Source: Streptomyces sp. SM10
GTDB taxonomy: Bacteria; Actinomycetota; Actinomycetes; Streptomycetales; Streptomycetaceae
Length of the DNA: 64,000 bases
NCBI RefSeq assembly: GCF_002910915.1
Contig: NZ_NEUF01000153.1
Location: forward strand, 414 to 64,413
Reading direction: 5' to 3'
Both the position numbers and the translations under genes were made by a program. Under the pieces are notes generated by a model. It searched no databases, was not told where the DNA came from, and saw only the letters and a program-made list of their open reading frames with translations. Below, one piece after another: positions 8,679 through 20,600 of the stretch (within the stretch, counting starts at the first letter, position 1; every line of letters starts with the position of its first letter).

Positions 8679-11600
8679 TCAGGACGACCCCAGTTCCTTG
8701 TCGATGAGTCCGAAGATCTCGTCGTCGGAGGCCGTATCGAAGTCGAATGCGTCCTCCTCGTCATCGATGCGGCCCGCGGGCCCCCAGGAGGCGGTCAGTG
8801 CTTCCAGCCTCGACAGCCGTGACATGAGATCCGCGCGCAGCGCCTCGTCGGGGTCCGCGTGTGCGAAGGCGGCTTCCAGCCGGTCGAGTTCGGTGGCCAG
8901 CACCAACGGCTGCGGGCCGGCGGCCCGCGCGTCGGCCGGTTCCGGGCGGAGCCGCTCGGCCAGGCAGCCCGCCAGCGCCAGGGGGGTCGGGTAGTCGAAG
9001 ATCAACGTCGCCGGCAGCCGGACCCCGGTGGCGGCGACGAGACGGTTCCGGAGCTCGACGGCCGTGAGGGAGTCGAATCCGACGTCTTTGAACGCCTGCT
9101 CGGAGTCGACGCTGCCGGCGGTTCCGTGACCGAGCACGGTCGCCGCCTCGACGCGTACCAACTCCAGCAGCGCGGCCTCGCGCTCCGGCTCCTTCAAGCC
9201 GGCCAGCGCCTGTGCCGGCAGGTGCGCCGCGGGGGAGGCACTGCCTCGCGCGCTCGTACGGGTGACCCGGATCAGGCCGCGCAGCAGCGGGGGTACGGCC
9301 GCGGATTCCGTGCCGTACGTGCCGAGGCCGAGCTTGGCGGGCATCAGCTTCGCGTGTCCCAAACGCAGCGCGGTGTCCAGCAGTTCCATGCCCTCGCGTG
9401 AGCTCAGGGCGTCCATGCCGCCGCGCCGGCCGCGCTCCAGTTCCGCACTGCCGAGGCTGCCGGTCATGGCGGAGGCCTCGGCCCACAGTCCCCAGGCGAG
9501 GGACGTCGCGGGCAGCCCGTGGGTACGCCGGTGTGCGGCCAGACCGTCCAGGAATGCGTTGGAGGCGGCGTAGTTGGCCTGGCCGGGGGTCCCGAAGAGG
9601 CCGGAGGCCGACGAGAACAGCAGGAAGACGGCCAGGTCGGTGTCCCGGGTCAGCTCGTGCAGGTGCCAGGCCGCGTCGGCCTTGGGGCGCAGCACGGTGT
9701 CCAGACGCTCGGGGGTCAGAGCAGGAAGCACACCGTCGTCCAGCACACCCGCGGCGTGTACGACACCGGTGAGGGGCCGTTCGGCGGGGATCGTGTCGAG
9801 AACGGCGGCGAGCGCCCCGCGGTCGGCGACGTCGCAGGCGGCGAACGTCACGTCCGCGCCCAGTCCCGTCAGTTCGGCCTCGATGGCGCGGGCCCTGGTG
9901 CTTTCTCCCCCACTGCGGCTGACCAGCAGCACGCCGCGTACGCCGTGCTCGGCGACCAGGTGCCGGGCGACCAGTGCGCCCAGCGTTCCGGTACCGCCGG
10001 TGATCAGTACGGTGCCCTCCCGGTCCAGTGGCCTTCCCTCGGCCGGCGCCTCGGCGGGGACACGTGCCAGCCTCGGTACCCGCGCCTCACCGGCCCGGAT
10101 GGCGAGCTGCGGCTCACCCGAGGCGACCGCCCGCGGCAGGGCGCGTCGTGATTCCTCCTCGGCGTCGATGTCGGCGAGGACGATGCGGTCCGGGTTCTCC
10201 GACTGAGCGGCACGCACCAGACCCCACACGGCGGCGGCCGCCGGATCGGTTCCGGGCAGGCACGCGTCACGTGTGAGTACCACCAGCCGTGCGGTGGCGG
10301 GCCGGTCCTCCTCCAGCCAGGACCGCACCGCGTGCAGGGCCCGGCCGAGCAGGTCCCGTACCCGGGCCGGGCCTTCCGCGTGCGACGCGCCGGTCAGGTC
10401 CGCGTACTCCACCTGCTGGGATCGGTCCGGGTGATCAGGCAGAGCGACGGCAGGCCAGTCCAGGTGGAACAGCTGGTCGTACGTCGCGGGCCCGGTCTGC
10501 AGCTGGTCGGCCGACACCGGGCGGAAGGCAAGGGACTCGACGGACATCACCGGTGCGCCGTCCGCGTCGGTGGCCTCGAGTGCAAAGGCGTCCGGGCCTG
10601 CCGGGGTCACCTTGACGCGCAGGGCGCAGGCGCCCGAAGCGTGCAGGGTGACGCCGGCCCACGCGAACGGCAGGAGGAGCTTCCCCTGTCCCATGCCGCC
10701 CAGGGCTCCGAAGCTCGCGGCGTGCAGCGCCGCGTCCAGCAGGGCGGGGTGGAGCCCGAACTGCCGTGCCTCGTGCTCGTGTTCCTCGGGCAGCGCGACC
10801 TCGGCGAAGATGTCCTCACCGCGGGTCCACACGGCCCTCAGGCCTCTGAAGACCGGACCGTACTCATAGCCCGCCTCCGACATGGAGGGGTAGAAGTGGT
10901 CGGAGTCGACCCGCCGGGCGCCGTGTGGCGGCCATGCCCCGGATCCGGGCAGCGGCGCGGTACCGCCGGCGGCCAGCAGGCCTCCCGCGTGCCTGGTCCA
11001 GGGCGCGTCGGGGTCCGTGCCGGCAGGACGGGAGTGGATGCCCACAGGGCGGCGGCCGGTCGCGTCCGGCGCGGACACGGCTACCTGCAGCTGTACGGCG
11101 GCGTGGCCGGGCAGTACCAGGGGGGCTTCGATGACGAGTTCGTCGAGGACCGGGTACCCGGCCTCGTCGCCCGCCCGCACGACCGCCTCCACGAGCGCGG
11201 TACCCGGCACCAGCACCTGCCCGCCCACCGTGTGGTCGGCGAGCCAGCCGTGGGTGGCCACGGACAGCCTGCCGGTGGCGAGCACCCCGTCGCTGTCCGG
11301 CAGTGTGACGGTGCCGCGCAGCAGCGGGTGAGCGGCATCGGTGAGACCGGCCGCACCCGCGTCCGCGGTCGTACCGGTCGGGTCCAGCCAGTAGCGCCGA
11401 CGCTGGAAGGCGTACGTGGGCAGGTCGACCTTCTGTGAGCCGCTGCCCTCGAACAGGGCCGCCCAGTCCGCCGGGACGCCCCGGACATGGAGCCGCGCGA
11501 GCGCGGAGACGACCGCTTGCGGTTCGGATCTGTCACGTCGCAAGGTCGGGACGGCGGCGATGGTCTGCGCGACGTCGCTGAGGCAGTCCTGCACCATCGC

Positions 11601-14600
11601 GGTCAGGACACCGCCCGGGCCCAGCTCGAGGAAAGTGCTGACGCCCTGACTGTGCAGGGTGCGTACCGCGTCGTGGAACCGCACGGGCCGCCGCACCTGT
11701 TCGGTCCAGTGGTCCGGGCTGCGCAGCACGTCGGCGCCGACCGCTTCGGGGTCGCTGGTCGACACGACGTGGATGCGCGGCGCCCGGAAGTCGAGCTGCT
11801 CCACCACGGCGCGGAACGCGCCGAGCATCGGGTCCATGAGCGGGGAGTGGAAGGCGTGGCTGACCCGGAGCCGCCTGGTCTCGGTGCCTCGCCCGGCGAA
11901 CTCCGCGGCAAGCTCCTGAACGGCCTGCTCGTCACCCGAGAGCACCACGGCGGCCGGTCCGTTGACTGCCGCGATGCTGACCCGGTCCTCCAAGCCGGCG
12001 AGCAGGGGCAGCACCTCCTCCTCGGACGAGGCGACGGCGATCATGGAGCCTCCCGCGGGCAGGGCCTGCATGAGTGCGCCACGGGCGGCGACCAGCGTGC
12101 AGGCGTCGGCCAGCGACAGCACTCCGGCGACGTGCGCGGCGGCGATCTCACCGACCGAGTGTCCGGCGACGGCGTCGGGCCGTACGCCCCAGGACTCCAT
12201 CAGACGGAACAGGGCCACCTCGACGCTGAACAGGGCCGCCTGGGCCATCGCCGTCTGCTCGAGCGGTGCGGGGTCGCTGCCCAGGAGCACGCTGTGCAGG
12301 GACCGCCCCAGGCGCGGGTCGAGTTCCGCGCACACCGTGTCGAAGGCTTCTGCGAACACGGGGTAGCAGTCGTACAGTTCGCGCCCCATGCCGAGGCGCT
12401 GCGCACCCTGGCCGGTGAACAGGACGGCGGTCCGGCCGCCCGCGCGTGTGCCTTGCACGAGGGTGGCGGCTGCCTCGCCGTGCGCGAGGGCGCGCAATCC
12501 CGTCAGCGGGTCCTCGCCGTCCCCGGTGACGAGGACCGCGCGGTGTTCCAGGTTCGACCGTGCGGTGAGGGAGTACGCGACGTCGGCGGGCCCGGGGCCG
12601 TCCGACCGCTCCAGGACGGCCACAAGGCGGGCGGCCTGGGCGGACAGCGCCTCCGGGGTGCGTGCGGAGAGGAGCCACGGGACGGCGGGCGGGGTCCTGC
12701 GCGCCTCGGGAGCGACAGGCCCGTCGAGGGGCGGTTGCTCGAGGATGACGTGGCCGTTGGTGCCACTGATCCCGAAGGACGACACCCCGGCACGCCGGGG
12801 CCGGTCCAGGGCGGGCCAGTCCCGGGCCTCGGTCAGCAGCTCCACCGCGCCCGACGCCCAGTCGATGTGGGGAGAGGGTTCGTCGACGTGCAGGGTCCGG
12901 GGCAGCACGCCGTGGCGCATCGCCATCACCATCTTGATCACACCGGCCACACCGGCTGCGGCCTGAGTGTGACCGATGTTGGACTTGAGGGAGCCCAGCC
13001 ACAGCGGCCTGTCCTCCGGCCGGTTGCGGCCGTAGGCCGCCAGCACCGCGTGTGCCTCGATCGGGTCGCCCAATACCGTGCCCGTGCCGTGGGCCTCCAC
13101 GACGTCCACGTCCGGCGCGGTGAGGCCTGCGTCGGCGAGGGCCTGACGGATGACCCGTTGCTGGGACGTCCCGTTGGGCGCGGTCAGTCCGTTGCTCGCA
13201 CCGTCCTGGTTGATCGCGGTGCCGCGCACGACGGCCAGGACGGGGTGTCCGTTGCGGCGGGCGTCGGACAGCCTCTCGACCAGCAGGAGCCCGGCCCCTT
13301 CGGACCAGCCGGTACCGTCCGCGGAGGCCGCGAAGGCACGGCATCTGCCGTCCGTCGAGAGTCCGCGCTGGCGGGAGAACTCGACGAAGCCGTCAGGAGT
13401 GGCCATCACGGTCACTCCGCCGGCCATCGCCAGGTCGCATTCCCCGGAGCGCAGTGCCTGGGCGGCCATGTGGAGAGCGACCAGCGAGGAGGAGCAAGCG
13501 GTGTCCACGGTGACGGCAGGGCCTTCGAGGCCGAGGCTGTAGGCGACCCGCCCGGACAGCACGCTGGAGGCGTTTCCGGTGACGAAGTACCCCTCGGCTC
13601 CGCGACGGGCGGGGCTCTGCCCCGTGCCGTAGTCCTGGTGCATGGCGCCGACGAAGACACCTGTGCGGGTGCCGTGCAGGGTGGCGGCGTCGATGCCTGC
13701 CCGCTCCACGACCTCCCAGGCCGTCTCCAGCAGGACGCGTTGCTGCGGGTCCATGGCCAGCGCCTCGCGCGGCGAGATCCCGAAGAACGCGGCGTCGAAG
13801 TCCCCGGCGTCGTACAGGAAGCTGCCGTGCCGCACGTAGGACTTGCCGGTCTGCTCAGGGTCCGGGTCGAAGAGGTTCTCGACGTCCCAGCCACGGTCGG
13901 TGGGGAAGCCGGACACCGCGTCGACGCCGTCCTCGACGAGTCTCCACAGGTCTTCCGGCGAGGCGACGCCACCCGGCAGCCGGGCACTCATGGCGACGAT
14001 CACGATCGGGTCGTCATCGCGTGCGGCGCCGTGGACGGGTGCCGAGGTGACGGCCTGTTCCCCGAGCAGCAGGCCGCGCAGACGGACGGCGAGGGCGGTG
14101 GGGGTGGGATGGTCGAAGACGATCGTGGACGGCAGTGCGACGCCGGCCTCGGCGGCCAGGCGGTTGCGAAGGTCGAGTGCGGTCATGGAGTCGAAGCCCT
14201 GGTCACGGAAGGCGCGGGTCGCATCGACCGCGGCTGCCCCTGAGTGACCGAGCACGGCGGCGGACTGGGCCAGGACCAGGTCGAGCAGGATCCTGTCGCA
14301 CTCGGGGCCGTCGAGCCCGACGAGACGCCCGGCCGGTGCCGGGACGTCGGACTTCTCCTCCCCGTCCGCCCCCGCGGCCCGGACCCCGGGGACCTCGGCG
14401 ATGAGCGGGCTGGGGCGGGCCATGGTGAACGCGGCACCGAACCGCTGCCAGTCCATGCGCGTCACCGACACGCAGGTGTCGTCGTGCTCGACGGCTCGTA
14501 TCAGCGCCGAGACGGCGGTACCGGGCTCCATCTCGAGTACGCCCGCCCGGCGGAGCCGTTCGGACGCCCCTTCGCGCGCTCCGAGTCCGATACCGCCGCC

Positions 14601-17600
14601 CCAGGCGCCCCAGGCGACGGAGGTCGCCGTGCGGCCTCGGGCACGGCGCCGCTCCGCGAGGGCGTCCAGGTAGGCGTTCGCCGCGGCATAGGCGCTCTGC
14701 CCGCCGCCGCCCCAGACCCCGGAGTTGGACGACATCAGGACGAACGCGTCCAGGTCTGCGTCTCCGAGGAGTTCGTCGAGATGCGCGGCGCCGGCCGCCT
14801 TGCCCGCGAGGATGCCGGCGAACTCGTCGGGTGCGGTGTCCGCCAGCAGGCTGTTCTGTCCCACGCCCGCGGCGTGCACCACCGCGGTGAGCGGCCCCGG
14901 CAGTGACGCGAGGAGATCGCGCACCGCCTCCCGGTCGGCGACGTCGCACGCGCGGACGGTCACCTCCGCCCCCGAGGCACGTATCTCGTCGGCCAGTTGC
15001 TCCGCTCCTGGAGCCCGCGGACCGCGCCGGCCGGTCAGGACCAGATGAGCGGCGCCGTCGGACGCGAGCCGGCGGGCCACCTCCGCGCCGACTCCCCCGG
15101 TTCCGCCGGTCACCAGGACGGTGCCGCGGGGATGCCAGCGGCGCGCGGCGGCAGCGCCGCGCGTGGGCGCCGGTACGAGACGCCGGGCGAGGACGCCGGT
15201 CGGACGGACGGCCAGCTGGTCCTCACCGTCCGTACCGCTCAGCGCGCTGGACAGCCGGCGCAGCGCACGTTCGTCGAGGGTGTCAGGCAGGTCCACCAGC
15301 CCGCCCCAGCGGCTGGGCGATTCCAGTGCCACTACTCTGCCGAGTCCCCATACCATCGCCTGCGCCGGGCTGGGTTCCGGGCTGCCGGGCCCCGTCGCGA
15401 CCGCCCCGCATGTGAGCGTCCAGAGCGGGGCGTCGACATCGGTCGCCTCGAGCGCCGCCACGAGGGCGACTGTGGCGGCGAGGCCTGCGGTGTGTGCGGG
15501 GGCTCCCGGCACGGGCCGTTCGTCGAAGGCCAGCAGGGACAGCACGCCACTGAGGTCGCCGGGCTGCCCGGCCTCTTCCCGGATGCGGGCGGCGAGCTCG
15601 CCCGCATCGGCTTCCCGGGCGTTCACGTCCATCCGTACGCACTCGGAGCCACGGGACCGCAGCCCGTCGAGCACCCTGTCGGCAAGGCCGCCGCTCGCGT
15701 CGTACGCGGTGGGCATCATCACGAGCCATCTGCGGGGCAGTTCATCGCGTCCGGCGCCGGCCATGCGCTTCCACGTCACCCGGTATCGCCAGCTGTCGCC
15801 GGCGGACCTCTCGCGGTACCGCCGGCGCCAGTCGGCCAGCACCGGCAGCGCTTCGGCGACCGCTCCGAGCCCGTCGGCGTCCTCCCTGCCACCCGCCGTC
15901 AGGGAAGCTGCCAGGCCCTCCAGGTCCTCGCTGTCGACGGCCTTCCAGAACGAAGCCTCGACCGGATCCGCCGGTGTCGCGACCCCGTGAGCGCTGCGGT
16001 CCGATGACGCCTGGAGCCAGAAGCGGCGGCGCTGGAACGCATACGTGGGCAGGTCGGCGCCCGCACGCTCGGGCGGGGTGGGCCAGTCGACGGCCAGACC
16101 GCGCACCCAGGCCCCGGCGAGCGAGGTGAGCAGCCGCCGTGTGCCGCCGTCGTCCCGGCGCAGCGTGCCGACCACGGTCACCGCGCCGCCGACCGCGTCC
16201 TCGGCGGTTGCCTGCACCGCCGGAACAAGGACGGGGTGTGAGCTGACCTCCACGAAGAACCCGAAGCCCTGTGCCAGGAGGGCTCGTACGGCCTCCTCCA
16301 TGCGTACGGTCCCACGGAGGTTGCGGTACCAGTAGTCCGCGTCCAGCTCGTGCGTGTCCATCCAGCGGTCGTGGACGGTGGAGTAGAAGGGGATGTCCGA
16401 GCGGCGGGGGCTGATGGGAGCCAGTGCGCTCGCGAGATCGGCCTCGATGCGCTCGACCTGCGCTGAGTGGGACGCGTAGTCCACGGGGATCCTGCGTACC
16501 CGGACACCCTCGGAGGTCAGTTCGCCGGCCATGGCGTCCAGCGCTTCGGGCGTTCCGGCGAGGACCACGGACGAGGGCCCGTTGACGGCCGCCAGGGAGA
16601 GGTGTTCCCCGTCCGAGGAGCCGTTCAGCCGTCTGCCCGCCTCCTGCGCGGTCAGGGCGACCGACATCATGCCGCCCCGGCCGGCCAGGTGCTGGGCGAT
16701 GGCGCGGCTGCGCAGTGCCACGACTCGTGCCGCGTCCCGCAGGGAGAGCGCACCGGCGATGCAGGCCGCGGCGATCTCCCCCTGCGAGTGACCGACGACC
16801 GCGTCGGGCTCGACGCCGTTGGACCGCCATACCTGTGCGAGCGAGACCATGACGGCGAAGGACACGGGCTGCACGACGTCGACCCGGTCGAGAGTGGGGG
16901 CTCCGGGAACCTGCCGGACCACGTCGGACAGCGACCAGTCGACGTGTGGTGCGAGAGCCTCGGAGCACAGGGCCATGTGCTGGGCGAACACCGGCGACAC
17001 GTCGAGCAGTTCGGCGCCCATCCCGGCCCACTGGGAGCCCTGTCCGGGCAGCACGAAGACCACCTTGCCCTCGGTGTCGGCGCTGCCCGAGACCACGGAC
17101 GTCGTGGGGCGGCCGGCAGCCAACGCGTCCAGGGCGGACCGTGCCTCCTCGATGTCGTCGGCCACCACGACGGCCCGCTGTTCCAGTGCGGACCGGGTGG
17201 TCGCCAGGGCGTGGGCGACGTCGCCGAGTTCGAGTCGCGGGTGGGCCGCGAGATGTTCGCCTAGGCGTGCGGCCTGTGCGGCGAGGGCCTGCCCCCCGCG
17301 CCCGGAGACCAGGAGCGGCTGTGTCCCGTGTCCGCCGCCCGTCGGCTCCCGTTCACTCCCGCGCGGCGTCTCGGGAACGTGCTCCAGGATGACGTGGGCG
17401 TTCGTGCCGCTGACCCCGAACGAGGACACCGCGGACCGGCGCGGCCGGCCCGTCTCGGGCCAGTCGCGGGCCTCGGTCAGCAGTTCCACCGCGCCGGACG
17501 CCCAGTCGACGTGCGGGGACGGTGCGTCGACGTGCAGGGTCCCCGGCAGCACGCCGTGCCGCATCGCCATCACCATCTTGATCACGCCCGCCACACCCGC

Positions 17601-20600
17601 AGCGGCTTGGGCGTGCCCGATGTTCGACTTCAGCGAGCCCAGCCACAACGGCCGGTCCGGGGAGCGGTCCTGACCGTAGGTCGCCAGCAGGGCCTGCGCC
17701 TCGATCGGGTCGCCCAGGGTGGTGCCTGTCCCATGCGCCTCGACCGCGTCCACCTGATGGCCTGCCAGGCGGGCGTTGGCCAGTGCCTGGCGGATGACCC
17801 GGCGCTGCGCGGGCCCGCTGGGAGCGGTCAGGCCGTTGCTCGCGCCGTCCTGGTTGACCGCCGACCCGCGCAGGAGCGCCAGCACCCGGTGCCCGTTGCG
17901 CTTGGCGTCCGAGAGGCGTTCCAGGAGCAGTACGCCGACACCCTCGGACCAGGAGGTACCGTCCGCGGACGCCGCGAAGGCCTTGCACCTGCTGTCCGGT
18001 GCGAGCGCACGCTGTCGGGAGAACTCGATGAAGGAGCCGGGCTTGGCCATGACCGCCGCCCCTCCGGCCAGCGCCATCGAGCATTCGCCGGACCGCAGGG
18101 CCTGCGAGGCCAGGTGCAGTGCCACCAGTGAGGAGGAGCACGCGGTGTCCACCGTGATGGCGGGTCCTTCGAGACCGAGGGTGTAGGCAACCCGGCCGGA
18201 GACGACGCTGCCTGCGGTACCCGTGCCGATGTAGCCGCCGACACCCTCGGGGGCATCGGCGGCGTCGGTCCCGTAGTCGTGGTGCATGAGCCCGGAGAAC
18301 ACGCCGATGTTCTCTCCGCGCAGCGAGGTCGGGTCGATGCCCGCGCGCTCGAAGACCTCCCACGACGTCTCGAGGAGCAGCCGCTGCTGCGGGTCCATCG
18401 CCAGCGCCTCACGCGGCGAGATCCCGAAGAAGTCGGCGTCGAAGTCTCCGGCGTCGTGGAGGAATCCGCCTTCGCGGACGTACGTGGTGCCCTGCCTGTC
18501 CGGGTCGGGGTCGTACAGCGACGCGATGTCCCAGCCGCGGTCGTCGGGAAACGCGGTGACTCCGTCCAGGCCGAGTTCGACGAGTCGCCACAGCTCCTCC
18601 GGAGAGGTGACTCCGCCGGGCAGCCGGCAGCCCATGGCGACGATGGCGACCGGTTCGTCGGACGCCGCTGTGGAGGGCGTGGACGGGGTGACGTCCGGGT
18701 CGTCGTCGAGGAGCAGGGCGCGCAGGTGACGGGCCAGGGCCGTGGGTGTCGGATGGTCGAAGGCAGCGGTCGCCGACATGCGCAGGCCGGTAGCCCCGGT
18801 CAGGGCGCTCCGCAGGGCGACGGCGGCGACGGAGGTGAATCCGAGTTCCTTGAACGCCCTGTCCGCACCGACGGTGGCGCCCTCCGGCAGGTCCAGCACA
18901 CGGGCCGCACGGGTGCGTACGAGCTCCAGCAGCATCCGTTCCCGCTCGTCGGCCGGGGCGGAGAGCAGCTGTGCGCGCAGTGCGGCGCTGCCGGCCTCGT
19001 CCGGCGCGGGCGCACGGGGCGTCACCTCGATGACACCGCGCAGCGGCGCGGGGACGTCGTCGGTGTGCAGCGTCCCGGAGTCCAGCCTCATGGGCACCAG
19101 GACCGCGTGGTCCACGGTCCGGGCGGCGTCGAACATGGCGCGGCGGTCGTGCGCCGTCAGACGGCCGACACCGGCCGGTGCCGGCGTCCCCGTGTCGCCT
19201 CCGGGCTCGTCCGAGGGCCCCCAGGCCAGGGACAGAGCGGCGTGTCCTGCGACACGGCGGTTCTGTGCCAATCCGTCGAGGAAGGCGGCGACAGCACCGT
19301 GTCCGGGCGGGGCGGCCGCCCCGAGCAGACCGGCCGCCGAGGAGTTGAGGACGAAGGCGTCGAGGCCCGCGTCCAGGGTCAGCTCGTGCAGGTTCAGGGC
19401 CTGGAGCACCGCCGGGCGCAGGGGGTCCTCCCCGGCCCCGGCGACCGCCCCGGGGGTGTGCACCACAGCGGTGAGGGGACGGCGGATCCGGGTCAGTACG
19501 TCGGCGAGCGCAGCGCGCTCCGTGAGGTCGCAGGCCGCCAGCACGACCCGGGCCCCGGCTCGGGTCAGCTCGTCCTCGAGCTCGGCCGCGGCTCGGTCGC
19601 GCGGGCCCCCTTCGCTGACCAGCATCACGTGGCGGACACCGTGCCCGATGACCAGGTGCCGTGCTGCTGCCGCTGCTGCGGCTCCGTCGGCGCCGGTGAT
19701 GAGGACGGTCCGCCGGGGGTCCGGCGCCGGTTCCCGCTCTCCCGGTGCGGGGGCGGCGGCACGGGTCAGCCTGGGCAGCAGCGTGATGCCGGAACGGACC
19801 GCGGACTGCGGTTCGCCGCCGGGCAGCAGGGTGGGCAGTACCGCACCCGCCTGCGCGTCGGGAACGTCCAGGTCGACGAGGACCATCCGCCCGGGGTGCT
19901 GTCTCTGGAGGTCGCGCAGACCGCCCCACAGTGCGGCCTGCCACAGGTCAGGGATCTTTTCGTCGGACGCGGTGGCGACCGCCCGGCTGGTCGTGAGCAG
20001 CAACTGCCCGCCGTTGAAGAGGTCGTCGGCCAGCCATGCGGCGGCCACGCCGGTCAGCTCGTGCACCGCCCCGCCATCGGCGGAGCCCGCGACGGGGGCG
20101 AGCACCGTGACGTCCGGCACCGCTCCCCCGGCGGCGGACACGGCGTCCCGCAGCGCCGCCGGGTCAAGGTGGTACGACACGTGCATGCCGTGGTCGAGCA
20201 GCCCCTGTGTCAGTTCTTCCGTACCCGGGCCGACCAGTGCCCACCGGCCGGGGACCACGGGCGGCGGCGGCACCGAGGGCAGCGGAATCCAGTCCAGCCG
20301 GAACAGTGACTCGTAGTGGCTGGCACCGGCAGCACGCAGACGGGCGGGCTGTTCGAGGAGGACGTGCCTGGTGATCTTGCCGGACGCCGTACGGGGCACC
20401 TGCGCGATCTCGTAGAGCTCCTCGGGCACCTTGTAGTACGAGAGCTCCTCGCGGCAGGCCGCGAACAGAGCCTGCGGGTCCAGCCCTTCGGGCCCGGGGA
20501 CCAGACAGGCCACCGGCACCTCACCGAGCGTCTCGTGCGGGCGTCCGACCACGGCCACGTCGGCCACGCCCGGGACCCGCCGCAGGACCTCCTCGATCTC

